DNA of 64,000 nucleotides, taken from positions 8,432,001 through 8,496,000 of the forward strand of contig NC_017093.1 of the NCBI RefSeq assembly GCF_000284295.1, in the 5' to 3' direction. The position numbers and the translations under genes were made by a program. Positions 1 through 9,597 of the stretch are shown piece by piece. Position 1 is the stretch's first letter. Each line of letters starts with the position of its first letter. The DNA is from Actinoplanes missouriensis 431 (lineage in GTDB: Bacteria; Actinomycetota; Actinomycetes; Mycobacteriales; Micromonosporaceae). The notes below the pieces were generated by a model that saw only the letters and a program-made list of their open reading frames with translations, had not been told where the DNA came from and ran no database searches.

Positions 1-559
1 GCACCTCGCCGAGGAAGTAGCCCCGCATCCAGGGCACCGCGGTGAACTGTGTGCGGTGCGTCACCTCGTGCAGGCAGACCCAGAGCCGGAAGTCGCGGGA
101 GTCGGCGCCGATCTTCCGTTCCACCTCGACGATGTTCGGCGCGTTCAGCAGCAGCTGACCGGGCTCGCCGGAGAACACCTCGTATTGCCCGAGGACACGA
201 CCGGAGAGGTACGCCAGGATGGTCCCGGCCTGCACCCCGGTGACCCGGGAGCCGATCGCGTCGGCGAGCGGGCCGGGCGGGCTGTCCCCGGCGATCCGGC
301 TCACCAGCGGGCCGATCACCCGCTGGAGGCCGGCGATGTTCACCTTGGCCCAGTCCCGCCGGTCCACCACGCGCACCGGCGGAACCTCCACCTGCGAGGT
401 CAAGCCGGTATACGCCGCCACGTGCCCCGCCGCTTCCTCGGTGAGTGCCCGCAGCTCGGCAACCACCTGCGTGGCCTCCTCGAGGGAGACCGCGGGGCCG
501 GTCTTGGAGAGCGCGCCCGCGGTGGCGGCGGCCAGATCCCAGTCAACGAACTGCGCCAT
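1..559 (-). CDS. Zinc-dependent metalloprotease (DUF2342 family), C-terminus cut by the window edge
   Basis: The minus strand is open from an ATG at 557-559 to the window edge, giving about 186 residues beginning MAQFVDWDLA. Near the edge the peptide reads RLWVCLHEVTHRTQF. The HEVTH zinc-binding motif is characteristic of the actinobacterial zinc-dependent metalloprotease family sometimes labelled coenzyme F420 biosynthesis-associated. The real substrate of the family is unknown to me. The gene lies 59 bp downstream of dacB on the same strand, an arrangement common in actinobacteria (ppa, dacB, metalloprotease, then tilS/hpt/ftsH), so the two may be co-transcribed. The missing C-terminal part should hold the third zinc ligand. 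Confidence 0.85.
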   Translation of the reverse strand, partial: MAQFVDWDLAAATAGALSKTGPAVSLEEATQVVAELRALTEEAAGHVAAYTGLTSQVEVPPVRVVDRRDWAKVNIAGLQRVIGPLVSRIAGDSPPGPLADAIGSRVTGVQAGTILAYLSGRVLGQYEVFSGEPGQLLLNAPNIVEVERKIGADSRDFRLWVCLHEVTHRTQFTAVPWMRGYFLGEV

Positions 560-618
560 GCAGCCCACCGTACCCGTGTGGAACCAACCGGCCCTCCGGT
601 GAAACCCCGGGTCCGTCC

Positions 619-3492
619 TCAGCAGCCGCACGCCACCAGCCGTGCCGCGATCTTGTCGAGCGCCGCGCGGGCGGTCACCGCGTTCGCCCCGCCGACCGCC
701 ATGATCGCGAAGGCGAGCACCCGGCCGTCCTTGGTGACGAGCACCCCGGCGAGGGTGTTCACGCCGCTCAGCGACCCGGTCTTGGCCCGGACGATGCCCT
801 GCGCGGTCTGGTTCGGGCTGGGCACCACGAACCGGGTACGCAGCGTGCCGGACCAGCCGGCCACCGGTAGCCCGTTGAACATCGCGCTCAGGCTGGCGTT
901 CTTGCCGCTCGCCGCGAGAGCGAGGGTCTGCACCAGCATGGTCGGGCTGATCCCGTTGTTCCGGGAGAGCCCGCTGCCGTCGTACAGATTGGCCTCGTCG
1001 GCCGGAAGGCCCAGCTCGCGCAGCTTCTCGATCATGGCCTCGGCGGTGTTCTCGAAGCTCGCCGCGGGCTTGCCGGCGGCGAGCGGCACCTGCCGCGCCA
1101 CCGCCTCGGCCAGCACGTTGTCGCTCTGCTGCAGCATCCAGTCGACGATCTGCACGAGCGGCGCCGAGCTGACCCGGCCGAGCTCCTTGCCGGGCGTCCA
1201 GGTGGTCCCGGCGGCGGCCGACGCGCCGGGCGCCGGGCTGCTGCCGGACTCGGCGAGCTGCGGCGCCTCGGTGGCCCGCACCGACGTGGAGGTCGCGTCG
1301 ATCGCCTTCGCGAACAGCTTGCCGGCCGCGTTCGCCGGGTTCGCGTACCGCGGGTCGCCGCCGAAGTCGTTGTGCACCGGGTCGATCCGGCCGCCGTTGG
1401 TCATGAACGGCTGGATCCGGGCCACCTGGCCCTCCGCGATGTCACCGGACCCCCATCCGGTGGCCGTCTCCGGACCGTCGTAGAGCGACATGTCCACGAA
1501 CACCTGGGTGGCCTGGGTGCCGCCCAGCGACTCCTTCACCTGCTCGGCGAGCGTGTCCAGCCGCGCCGCGCCGGGGAACAGCTGGTTTTCGTCCACCGAC
1601 ATGGTCGCGTCACCGGCCCCGATGATCACGACCTCACCCGGGTTCTCGCCGGCCACCACGCGGGTGACCATCCGGTAGGCCGGCCCGCGCGCGGCCAGGG
1701 CGGTCGCCGCGGTCAGCAGCTTGGTGGTCGAGGCCGGCGTGGTCGGCACGTCGGCGTTCTTCGCGTAGAGCACGCTCCCGGACGCCGGGTCCAGCACCGA
1801 GACGTGCACCGTGTCCCCGAGCGCGCCCGCGCTCACCAGCGGGTCGAGCGCCGCCTCCACCGCAGCGGTGTCCGGCGTCGTGCCACCCGTCTCGGCGGCG
1901 GCGAGCACCGGTGTCGGCGTGGGCTCCGGCGGGATCGGCGCGGCGCTGGGCGAGCTTGCCGCATCGGCGCCGAGCCATCCGTCGACAGGCCCGGGCCGCA
2001 CCACCAGACCCACTGCCGCCACCAGCGCCAGCAACACCACAACCGAAAGAACAGAAACCAATTTCGTACGGGATCGACGACGGACTCCCGCCTCGTCCGG
2101 GGCGACGCCGTCGCTGGTCACGGCCGTTGCGCCGGCGCCGGCGACGGGTGCGTCGCCGGCGGCTCGCGGCCGGGCGGCGGACGCGTCTCCGGCCGCACCC
2201 GCCCCGGAGGCGGGGGCCGACGCCGCGGGCCGCGTCATGTTCAGCGGCACCGAGGCCCGCCCGTAGCTACCGCTGCCCGAGGTCGGCTTGACCTCGGGCA
2301 CGCTCCCCGCGGCGGGCACGCCAGCGCCGCTCGGGAGGGCGCCGGCACTGCTCGGGGCAGCGCCAGCGCCGCTCGGGGCAAATCCAGCAGCGCCCGGCGC
2401 GGCGGCCGGATTGGAGTTCAGCTGAGCGGTGGCCTCGCCCGGCCGGGCGACCCCGGGGAACTGCGCCGTCGCGTCCCCGGGTTGCCCCCACGGATCCCCG
2501 CCCCGCACACCGGGAATCTGGGCGGTCGCGTCACCCGGACGTGCTCCCTGATCCGACAAAGGGGCGCTTTGCCCGGAATTGCCGGAAGTTGAAGGCGGAT
2601 CGGACGCCCACGGATTGCGCGGGGAGTTCCACGGTCCCACCGGACCCGGCCCACTCGGCGGATACTCCCCACCGGCCGGCGGCACGCTCGGCGCAGCAGG
2701 AACCGCGCCCGGAGCGGGCGGTGGCAGGCTCGGCACAGCGGGCGGTGGCAGGCTCGGCACAGCGGGCGGTGGCAGGCTCGGCACAGCGGGCGCCGCGCTC
2801 GAAGCGGCAGGCGGCGCGCCCGAAGCGGCAGCCTGCGGATGTGGCACACCGGCCTGCCCACTCGGAGCGACGGGCGGCGCAGCAGGGACAGCGGGCGGCA
2901 CGGCAGCCGGCGCACCCGGCACCCAAGGCTGCGGATTCGGCGTCTGCGCACCCGGCATCCAAGGCTGCGGATCCGGCGTCTGCGCACCCGGCGCTCCGGC
3001 CTGCTGATTCGGCGTCTGCGCACCGGGCTGCCCGGCAGCCTCACGACCCGGAACGGGACCGCCCGGGAACGCCCCCGGAACGGGACCCCCCGACGGCGGC
3101 CGCGACCAGTCCACGGGCGGGACGCTCCCACGGTTCGGGATCTGCTGCGTGCCGCCGGCCCAGTCGTAACTCGCGGCCGGATCGGAGATCGGCGAACCCG
3201 GCCACGGCACCGTGCCCGGTACGCTCGCCCGGCCCGGAACGCTCGGCTGGTCGGCCGGCGGCCACCCCGCGCCCGGCACGGACTCCTGCTGCCAGGGGAA
3301 GGGCTGCCGATACGCCTCGGGAGACGCCACCTGCCCAGCGCCCGGCTGTGCCCGGCCCGCCTGCTCCGATGCGGCCTGATCGGATCCGGGCGCGCCGGAC
3401 CGACCGGCCGCCCTTTTACCCTGATCGGCACCGGATTGCGAACTCGACACGCCGTCATTGGCCGCGCCGTCATGTGAATCTTGCCTCGTCAC
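619..3492 (-). CDS. dacB: D-alanyl-D-alanine carboxypeptidase/endopeptidase (peptidase S13) with a long cytoplasmic extension
   Basis: Class C penicillin-binding protein that trims D-Ala and cleaves cross-links in peptidoglycan outside the membrane. The S13 catalytic motifs are all visible: STTK at about 588-591, SDN at 790-792 and KTG at 904-906. A single membrane segment lies at about 478-498. The first 470 or so residues are therefore cytoplasmic and are Pro/Ala/Gly/Gln-rich low complexity with short tandem repeats such as AVPSLPPP. I chose the GTG at 3490-3492 (VTRQDSHDG) because a GAGGAGG Shine-Dalgarno precedes it by 7 nt. The frame stays open to 3747, but that would run into divergent ppa. 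957 aa is roughly twice the usual family length, the excess being the N-terminal extension. Confidence 0.93.
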   Translation of the reverse strand: MTRQDSHDGAANDGVSSSQSGADQGKRAAGRSGAPGSDQAASEQAGRAQPGAGQVASPEAYRQPFPWQQESVPGAGWPPADQPSVPGRASVPGTVPWPGSPISDPAASYDWAGGTQQIPNRGSVPPVDWSRPPSGGPVPGAFPGGPVPGREAAGQPGAQTPNQQAGAPGAQTPDPQPWMPGAQTPNPQPWVPGAPAAVPPAVPAAPPVAPSGQAGVPHPQAAASGAPPAASSAAPAVPSLPPPAVPSLPPPAVPSLPPPAPGAVPAAPSVPPAGGEYPPSGPGPVGPWNSPRNPWASDPPSTSGNSGQSAPLSDQGARPGDATAQIPGVRGGDPWGQPGDATAQFPGVARPGEATAQLNSNPAAAPGAAGFAPSGAGAAPSSAGALPSGAGVPAAGSVPEVKPTSGSGSYGRASVPLNMTRPAASAPASGAGAAGDASAARPRAAGDAPVAGAGATAVTSDGVAPDEAGVRRRSRTKLVSVLSVVVLLALVAAVGLVVRPGPVDGWLGADAASSPSAAPIPPEPTPTPVLAAAETGGTTPDTAAVEAALDPLVSAGALGDTVHVSVLDPASGSVLYAKNADVPTTPASTTKLLTAATALAARGPAYRMVTRVVAGENPGEVVIIGAGDATMSVDENQLFPGAARLDTLAEQVKESLGGTQATQVFVDMSLYDGPETATGWGSGDIAEGQVARIQPFMTNGGRIDPVHNDFGGDPRYANPANAAGKLFAKAIDATSTSVRATEAPQLAESGSSPAPGASAAAGTTWTPGKELGRVSSAPLVQIVDWMLQQSDNVLAEAVARQVPLAAGKPAASFENTAEAMIEKLRELGLPADEANLYDGSGLSRNNGISPTMLVQTLALAASGKNASLSAMFNGLPVAGWSGTLRTRFVVPSPNQTAQGIVRAKTGSLSGVNTLAGVLVTKDGRVLAFAIMAVGGANAVTARAALDKIAARLVACGC
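2713..2784. repeat. Three perfect 24-bp tandem repeats inside dacB
   Basis: Three adjacent 24-bp units (2713-2736, 2737-2760, 2761-2784) encode the repeated Pro/Leu/Ser octapeptide PAVPSLPP in the cytoplasmic region of DacB. Identity between units at the nucleotide level suggests recent slippage expansion, so copy number may vary between strains. Confidence 0.9.
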
Positions 3493-3646
3493 ACGCCCCT
3501 CCTCGCCCGTGGCGTCAGACTTAGGGGAGACTAGCGACATCCGGCACACCGTTGCGCGCGGATCCTGCGGGCCCGGCTTCCACGCCCCGCTTCCCGCCCG
3601 GCGGACCGGTCTATTCACGCGGGCAAGCAAAAGGGGAGCGAAAATA

Positions 3647-4153
3647 ATGGATTTCGACGTCTTGGTTGAGATCCCCAAGGGGCAGCGCAACAAGTACGAG
3701 GTGGACCACAAGACGGGCCGCATCCGGCTCGACCGGACCCTCTTCACCGCGACTCAGTATCCCGCGGACTACGGCTACATCGAGGGCACCCTGGGGCAGG
3801 ACGGTGACCCGCTGGACGCTCTGGTCCTGATCCAGGAGCCGACTTTCCCGGGCTGCCTGGTTCGTGCCCGCGCGATCGGCATGTACCGGATGACCGACGA
3901 GAAGGGCCGCGACGACAAGGTTCTCTGCGTTCCGTTCGAGGACCCGCGTCAGGAGCACCTGCGCGACATCCACCACCTGGGCGAGTTCGACCGCATGGAG
4001 ATCCAGCACTTCTTCACGGTCTACAAGGACCTGGAGCCGGGCAAGTCCGTCGAGGGCGCCACCTGGGTCGGCCGCATCGAGGCCGAGAACGAGATCCGCG
4101 CGTCCTTCAAGCGCGCCGAGGCCGCCGAGGCCGAGGAGCACGGAGAGCACTGA
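3647..4153 (+). CDS. ppa: Inorganic pyrophosphatase (family I)
   Basis: Soluble cytoplasmic enzyme that hydrolyses pyrophosphate to two phosphates and so pulls biosynthetic reactions forward. 168 aa, normal for the bacterial family. The signature DGDPLDALVL holds the metal-binding aspartates, and YEVDHKTGRIRLDR and YPADYGYI are typical conserved blocks. The ATG at 3647 is preceded by AAGGGGAG at about 3631, and the peptide starts MDFDVLVEIPKG as in homologues. The open frame extends upstream to 3458, but that part overlaps the dacB 5-prime end and lacks a Shine-Dalgarno. It is divergent from dacB with a 154-bp gap and is followed by a strong hairpin. Confidence 0.97.
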   Translation: MDFDVLVEIPKGQRNKYEVDHKTGRIRLDRTLFTATQYPADYGYIEGTLGQDGDPLDALVLIQEPTFPGCLVRARAIGMYRMTDEKGRDDKVLCVPFEDPRQEHLRDIHHLGEFDRMEIQHFFTVYKDLEPGKSVEGATWVGRIEAENEIRASFKRAEAAEAEEHGEH

Positions 4154-4179
4154 CCGGACGCTCCCGCCGATACCGCTGA

Positions 4180-4221
4180 CGACCGCACCTGCGGGGCCGC
4201 TGCGCCTCGCAGGTGCGGTCG
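4180..4221. terminator. Bidirectional hairpin between ppa and eccD
   Basis: A perfect 14-bp stem (4180-4193 with 4208-4221) and a 14-nt loop, located between two convergent genes. There is no U-tract, as is usual for high-GC actinobacterial terminators. Confidence 0.8.
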
Positions 4222-4231
4222 TATGCGGGCT

Positions 4232-5587
4232 TCAGGAGATGCCGGAGAGGGCGGCGTAGAGTCCGGCCACCGCGCAGGCCACCGGGATCACCGCGATCAC
4301 GGCCAGCCCTTCCAGCAGGTCGGCGGCCCGGGTCAGGTAGGGCGAGGGCGGCCGGTGGGCGTACCGGGAACCTGCGACGACCGTGACCGACGCGACCAGC
4401 AGGACCACCCCGATCAGGGCCGGCAGGCGCCGCGCGTCCCCATTCCCGGTGAGCAGCAGGTCGATGCCGAGGGCGGCGAAGCCGCCGAGGCCGGCCACCA
4501 GCAGCGGCGCCCGCAGCCGCACGGTCACGAAGAGCCGGGCGCGCAACAGCAGCGCGAGCGCGGCGGCCGCGATCAGGATCCGGGCGGAGAGCGTGCCTTC
4601 GGCCGCGAGCAGGGCGAATCCGGCGGCGGCCAGGAGCGTCAGGCCGAGCAGCAGGCCGGTCAAGATCTCATCGGTACGGTCGACAGCGGCGAACACGGCA
4701 TCCCGGCCGGGTGGCTCGTCCCGGGCCGGTTCCGGGCGCCCGGGCGTCCGCCCCGGCAGCGCGAGCGGCGGCAGCGGCAGGCGACCGAGCCGGACGGCGA
4801 TCACCGGCAGCACGCCGAGACCGCAGACCAGCACCGAGATCAGGGCAGCGGCGGCCGCCGCGACGGTGGAGACCTCGGCGATCAGGGCGGTCAGGACGCC
4901 GAGCACCCCGGCGGTCACGCCGGCCACCGGAATCCGGGTCCCGGCCGGGATCGCGAGCGCGCCGAGCAGCGCCGCCACCGTGAGGGCCGCCGCACCGGCG
5001 GGCAGGTCCCATCCGGCGCCACTTGACCCCGCTCCACCGGCCACGGCGAACGGCAGCGCATAACCGCCGAGCGCCACTCCGGTGTACGCGTAGCCGTACC
5101 CCCGGATGGCGACCGTCCCGCCGAGCAGGAGCAGCAGCGCCGCGCCGAGCCCTGCGGCGCCCCGGCCCGGACCGGCGGTGAGCAGCGCGAACAACCCGAG
5201 CCCGAGGGGCACCGCGGCGGACGCGAGGGCGGCGGCCCGGGTGGTCTCCGGCGTCCACACTCCGCCGCGCCGGCGAGCGCCCTCGGCGACGGCCTCCACC
5301 ACGTCGTCGTATTCGATCTCCGGCCACTCGTCGTATGCCGGGACGAGGTGGAGCACCTCGCCGTCCCGTACCCCCTGGGTGAAGAGACCTTGACCGGTCG
5401 CGAGAGCGACCCCGTCGGCGCGCCGGAGCACCCACCCGCCGTGGTTCTCCCCCCGGTCGGCGAGGTCTTCGCCGGCCTGCCGGAGCACGTCGGGCAGCAG
5501 CTCGGCGAGCGGCACCTGCTCGGGGAGGGCCACGTCCAGCCGGCGCAGCGGCGCGCTGATCGTCACGCGGGCGAGTCCGGTGCTCAT
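4232..5587 (-). CDS. eccD: Type VII secretion integral membrane protein EccD-like
   Basis: 451 aa. The first 85 or so residues look like the ubiquitin-like YukD domain of EccD (begins MSTGLARVTISAP and contains LPEQVPLAELLPDVL). The rest is a run of about ten to eleven hydrophobic segments (for example AAALASAAVPLGLGLFALL and LTGLLLGLTLLAAAGFALL). EccD forms the membrane vestibule of the ESX/type VII secretion pore. The ATG at 5585-5587 follows a GGAGG. It is divergent from eccC with 115 bp between the starts, so the shared region should hold both promoters. Assignment rests on topology, the N-terminal domain and the neighbours eccC and mycP. Confidence 0.88.
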   Translation of the reverse strand: MSTGLARVTISAPLRRLDVALPEQVPLAELLPDVLRQAGEDLADRGENHGGWVLRRADGVALATGQGLFTQGVRDGEVLHLVPAYDEWPEIEYDDVVEAVAEGARRRGGVWTPETTRAAALASAAVPLGLGLFALLTAGPGRGAAGLGAALLLLLGGTVAIRGYGYAYTGVALGGYALPFAVAGGAGSSGAGWDLPAGAAALTVAALLGALAIPAGTRIPVAGVTAGVLGVLTALIAEVSTVAAAAAALISVLVCGLGVLPVIAVRLGRLPLPPLALPGRTPGRPEPARDEPPGRDAVFAAVDRTDEILTGLLLGLTLLAAAGFALLAAEGTLSARILIAAAALALLLRARLFVTVRLRAPLLVAGLGGFAALGIDLLLTGNGDARRLPALIGVVLLVASVTVVAGSRYAHRPPSPYLTRAADLLEGLAVIAVIPVACAVAGLYAALSGIS

Positions 5588-5702
5588 CGGGCGCCTCCGG
5601 AACGAAAGTTATCCACAAGCGTGAATTCAATGCTGCGGACGGCACGCACTCTACCTAGCATCGTGAGGACATCGCTACGGAGAGCAACAAGATCGGAGTC
5701 CG

Positions 5703-8700
5703 ATGGGGACGATCACGGTCCGGCGGCCACCGCGCCGCCCGGAGCCGGTCATCCCGTCGGGCGCGCTCACCATCGATCCGCCGCCGGAGATGCCCGCCGC
5801 GCCGACCGGCCGCTGGCAGCAGTGGCTGCTGGCGCTGCCGATGCTGGGCGGCACCCTCGCGATGGCGCTGATGATGGGCCAGGGACAGGGCGGCCCTTAT
5901 GCGTACGTGGTGGGCGGGCTCTTCGGGATCTCCTCGCTGGCGATGCTCACCATGTCGCTCGGCTCCACCGGAGCACCCCGCAGAGCGGAGCTGATCGCGG
6001 CCCGGCGGGAGTACCTGCGGCACCTCGCCGGGCTGCGCCGCCGGGCCCGCCGGACCGCCCGGATGCAGCGGATCGGGCTGCTCTACCGCCATCCCGATCC
6101 GGACCGCCTGTGGTCCACGGTGGACAGCGACCGTCTCTGGGAACGCCGGCCGGAGGACGCCGACTTCGGTGTGGTCCGGATCGGACTGGGGCCGCAGTCG
6201 CTGGCCACCCCGCTGACACCGCCGGCGACCCGGCCGCTCGACGAGCTGGAGCCGATGACCGCCGGCGCCCTGCGACGGTTCCTCCAGGCGTACGCGGTGG
6301 TGCCGGACCTGCCGGTGGCGATGTCGGTGCGCGGCTTCGCCCGGGTCCTGGTCAGCGGCGGCGGGGCTCGCGCCCTGGTCCGCGCGGCGCTCGTGCACCT
6401 TGCCGTCTTCCACGCGCCGGACGACCTGATCATCGCGGTCTGCACCGGGCCGGGGACCCGTGACGACTGGGAGTGGGTGAAGTGGCTCCCGCACAACGGT
6501 CATCCGAGCCGCTCCGACGCGCTCGGCCGGCTGCGCCTGATCGGTGATCCGGACCTGCTGGACGACCTGCTGAGCGGCCGGACCGGGCAGCATCTCGTGG
6601 TGGTGACCGACCGGCCCGACCGGCCCGTCTCGATCGGGCGGGACGGTGTGACAGTCCTCGACCTGGACACCGCGCCACCCCGGATGCCGGACGCCTCGAC
6701 GCTGGTCCTGGAGATCTCCGAGGACGGCACGCTGCACACGTCCACGCTGGACGACCATGGTGTCGCCGGCCGCGCCGACCGGCTGGAGATCGCGCAGGCC
6801 GAGGCGATCGCCCGGCGGCTCGCGCCGTTGCGGCTGGAGACCGGCCCCGAGTCGGCCGGACCGGCGACCGGTTCCGACCCCGGCCTGACCGAGCTGCTCG
6901 GCATCGGCGACCCGCCGGTGCTGACCTCGGTGCGCCGATCCGGCCGGCACCGGCTGCGGGTGCCGATCGGGGTGGACGACAACGGCCGCGCGGTCGAGCT
7001 GGACCTGAAGGAGTCCGCGCAGGACGGGATGGGCCCGCACGGGCTGATCGTCGGCGCGACCGGGTCCGGCAAGTCCGAGCTGCTCCGCACGCTGGTGCTG
7101 GCCCTGGCCGCCACCCACTCCGCGGAGACGCTGAACCTGGTGCTGATCGACTTCAAGGGCGGCGCGACGTTCGCCTCGATGGACCGGCTGCCGCACACCG
7201 CCGCGCTGATCACCAACCTGGCGGACGCGCTCCCGCTCGTCGACCGGATGGCCGACGCCCTCGACGGTGAGCTGCTGCGCCGGCAGGAGCTGCTGCGCCG
7301 ATCCGGCAACTTCGCCGGGCAGCGTGACTACGAGCGGGCCCGTGCCGCCGGGGCGGCGCTGCCACCGCTGCCGTCGCTGCTGGTGATCTGCGACGAGTTC
7401 TCCGAGCTGCTCCAGCGCAAACCCGAGTTCCTCGACCTGTTCCTGCAGATCGGCCGGCTCGGCCGGTCGCTCGGCGTGCATCTGCTGCTGGCCAGTCAGC
7501 GGCTCGAGGACGGGCGGCTGCGCGGGCTGGACACGCACCTGTCGTACCGGATCGGGTTGCGGACCTTCTCGGCGCTGGAGTCCCGGGCGGTGCTCGGGGT
7601 GCCGGACGCGTACGAGCTGCCGCGCTCGCCCGGCCACGGCTACCTGCGGTCCGGCACCGAGCCGCCGATCCGGTTCCGTGCCGCGTACGTCTCCGGCCCG
7701 TCCCCACGCCCCCGCGAGCTCGTTCCCGCCGCCCCGCGGGTGCTGCCCTGGACCACCCGCCTGCTGCCGCTCCCGGCCGCTGACCGGCGACCGGAGCTGG
7801 AGGGTCCGCCCCTGGCCGACGTGCTGGTCGGCCGGCTCGCCGGCCACGGCCCGCCGGCGCATCGGGTCTGGCTGCCGCCGCTGGACCGGTCCGCCGGCCT
7901 GGACGACCTGCTCGGTCCGATCACCGCCGACCCGCAGCGCGGGCTGACCGTCGCCAACCCGGCGCTGCGCGGCACCCTCCAGGTGCCGATGGCCCTCGTC
8001 GACAAGCCCCGGGAGCAGCTGCGCGACGTGCTCTGGCTGCAACTGTCCGGCTCGGCCGGGCACGTGGCGGTGGCCGGCGGCACCCGCAGCGGCAAGTCCA
8101 CCGCGCTGCGCACGCTCGTCTGCGGCCTCGCGCTCACCCACACCCCCGCCGAGGCACGCGTCTACGCCCTCGACTTCGGCGGCGGAACGCTGAGCGCCCT
8201 GCGCGACCTGCCCCACGTGGGTGGCGTCTTCGGGCGACTGGAGCCGGAGGGGGTGCGCCGCACCGCCGGCGAGATGGTGACGCTGCTCAACGATCGCGAG
8301 CGCCGGTCCCGCCCGGACGACCCGCACGTCTTCCTGGTCGTCGACGGCTGGTCCACGCTGCGCACCGACTTCGAGGAGCTGGAGCCGATCCTCACCGACC
8401 TGGCCACGCGCGGGCTCGCCTACCGGATCCACCTGGTCGCCGCCGCGTCCCGGTGGACCGATTTCCGGCCGCCGATCCGGGACCTGTTCGGTTCCCGGGT
8501 GGAGCTGCGCCTGGGTGATCCGGCCGACTCGGCGGTGCATCGGCGGGCCGCGGCCGAGGTGCCCGAGGGACAGCCCGGCCGTGGCGTGACCGAGCACCCG
8601 GACGATCGGGACCGCGGGCTGCACCTGCTCACCGCCCGGCCGGAGGTGTCCACAATGGGCGACACGGCGGCGCTTGTCGAAGCGGTGGCCGCGGCCTGGG

Positions 8701-9509
8701 GCGGGCCGGTGGCGGATCCGGTGCGGTTGTTGCCGGCCGTGGTGGCGTACACGAATCCCGGGCCCGCGGAGGGCAGCGGCCTGCGCGTGCCGATCGGCAT
8801 CGCCGAGAGCGATCTGCGGCCCGTGGAGCTGGACTTCGCCGCCGAACCGCATCTGCTGGTCCTGGGCGATGCGGAGTGCGGCAAGTCGTCCTTCCTGCGC
8901 GCGCTCGTCACGTCACTGACCAGCCGTTTCACCCCGGAGCAGGCGCGGGTCATGCTGGTCGACTACCGGCGCGGCCTGATCGACCTGCCGCACACCGAAC
9001 ACCGCATCGGGTACGGGATACAGGCTCAGCAGACAGCCGATCTGCTCCGGTCGGCGGCCGGATACATGGAGCGGCGGCTGCCCGGACCGGACGTCACGCC
9101 GGAGCGGCTCCGGACCCGCTCGTGGTGGACCGGACCGGAGCTGTTCGTGCTGGTCGACGACTACGACCTGGTGGCTGCGGGACCGGCCAACCCGCTCATG
9201 CCGCTGCTCGACCACCTGCCGCAGGCCAGGGACATCGGGCTGCACCTGGTGCTCACCCGGCGGGCAGGCGGCGCGGGCCGGGCCCTGTACGAGCCGGTGA
9301 TCCAGCGTCTACGGGAGCTGTCCGCGCCCGGCCTGCTGATGTCCGGTCCGGTGGAGGAGGGCGCGTTGCTCGGCACCGTGCGAGCCGGACCCTTACCACC
9401 GGGGCGTGCTCACCTGATCACACGGCGTGAGGGAGCACGGCTCATCCAGCTGGCATACCTGCCACCGTTTCGGGATGCGGAAAAATCAGCAGACTCCGCG
9501 TGCGATTAA
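5703..9509 (+). CDS. eccC: Type VII secretion ATPase EccC (fused EccCa/EccCb, three FtsK/SpoIIIE domains)
   Basis: 1268 aa motor ATPase of the ESX/type VII secretion system. Two membrane segments lie in the first 100 residues (WLLALPMLGGTLAMALMMG and YAYVVGGLFGISSLAML). Three nucleotide-binding domains follow with Walker A lysines at about 457 (GATGSGKSE), 798 (GGTRSGKST) and 1061 (GDAECGKSS). Domain 1 has an intact Walker B with catalytic Glu (LLVICDEFSELL). Domain 2 reads VFLVVDGWSTL and domain 3 LFVLVDDYDLV, both lacking the Glu, which fits the known pattern in which only ATPase 1 hydrolyses and the others recognise the secretion signal. All EccCa and EccCb parts are in one polypeptide. 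The ATG is preceded by GGAG. mycP follows after 88 bp. Confidence 0.96.
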   Translation: MGTITVRRPPRRPEPVIPSGALTIDPPPEMPAAPTGRWQQWLLALPMLGGTLAMALMMGQGQGGPYAYVVGGLFGISSLAMLTMSLGSTGAPRRAELIAARREYLRHLAGLRRRARRTARMQRIGLLYRHPDPDRLWSTVDSDRLWERRPEDADFGVVRIGLGPQSLATPLTPPATRPLDELEPMTAGALRRFLQAYAVVPDLPVAMSVRGFARVLVSGGGARALVRAALVHLAVFHAPDDLIIAVCTGPGTRDDWEWVKWLPHNGHPSRSDALGRLRLIGDPDLLDDLLSGRTGQHLVVVTDRPDRPVSIGRDGVTVLDLDTAPPRMPDASTLVLEISEDGTLHTSTLDDHGVAGRADRLEIAQAEAIARRLAPLRLETGPESAGPATGSDPGLTELLGIGDPPVLTSVRRSGRHRLRVPIGVDDNGRAVELDLKESAQDGMGPHGLIVGATGSGKSELLRTLVLALAATHSAETLNLVLIDFKGGATFASMDRLPHTAALITNLADALPLVDRMADALDGELLRRQELLRRSGNFAGQRDYERARAAGAALPPLPSLLVICDEFSELLQRKPEFLDLFLQIGRLGRSLGVHLLLASQRLEDGRLRGLDTHLSYRIGLRTFSALESRAVLGVPDAYELPRSPGHGYLRSGTEPPIRFRAAYVSGPSPRPRELVPAAPRVLPWTTRLLPLPAADRRPELEGPPLADVLVGRLAGHGPPAHRVWLPPLDRSAGLDDLLGPITADPQRGLTVANPALRGTLQVPMALVDKPREQLRDVLWLQLSGSAGHVAVAGGTRSGKSTALRTLVCGLALTHTPAEARVYALDFGGGTLSALRDLPHVGGVFGRLEPEGVRRTAGEMVTLLNDRERRSRPDDPHVFLVVDGWSTLRTDFEELEPILTDLATRGLAYRIHLVAAASRWTDFRPPIRDLFGSRVELRLGDPADSAVHRRAAAEVPEGQPGRGVTEHPDDRDRGLHLLTARPEVSTMGDTAALVEAVAAAWGGPVADPVRLLPAVVAYTNPGPAEGSGLRVPIGIAESDLRPVELDFAAEPHLLVLGDAECGKSSFLRALVTSLTSRFTPEQARVMLVDYRRGLIDLPHTEHRIGYGIQAQQTADLLRSAAGYMERRLPGPDVTPERLRTRSWWTGPELFVLVDDYDLVAAGPANPLMPLLDHLPQARDIGLHLVLTRRAGGAGRALYEPVIQRLRELSAPGLLMSGPVEEGALLGTVRAGPLPPGRAHLITRREGARLIQLAYLPPFRDAEKSADSACD

Positions 9510-9597
9510 GCGCGGCCGACCGCAGCGACACGCCGACACTGGGGAGTAATCTCCCTCCATCGACTGACCATCCTCACCAGAGCGAAGGCGGTGTTCG

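Noticed and set aside
5655..8852. 1065-codon minus-strand frame opposite eccC
   Set aside because: Composition is Arg/Gly/Gln/His-rich shadow of eccC codons with no recognisable domain. EccC on the plus strand is unambiguous.
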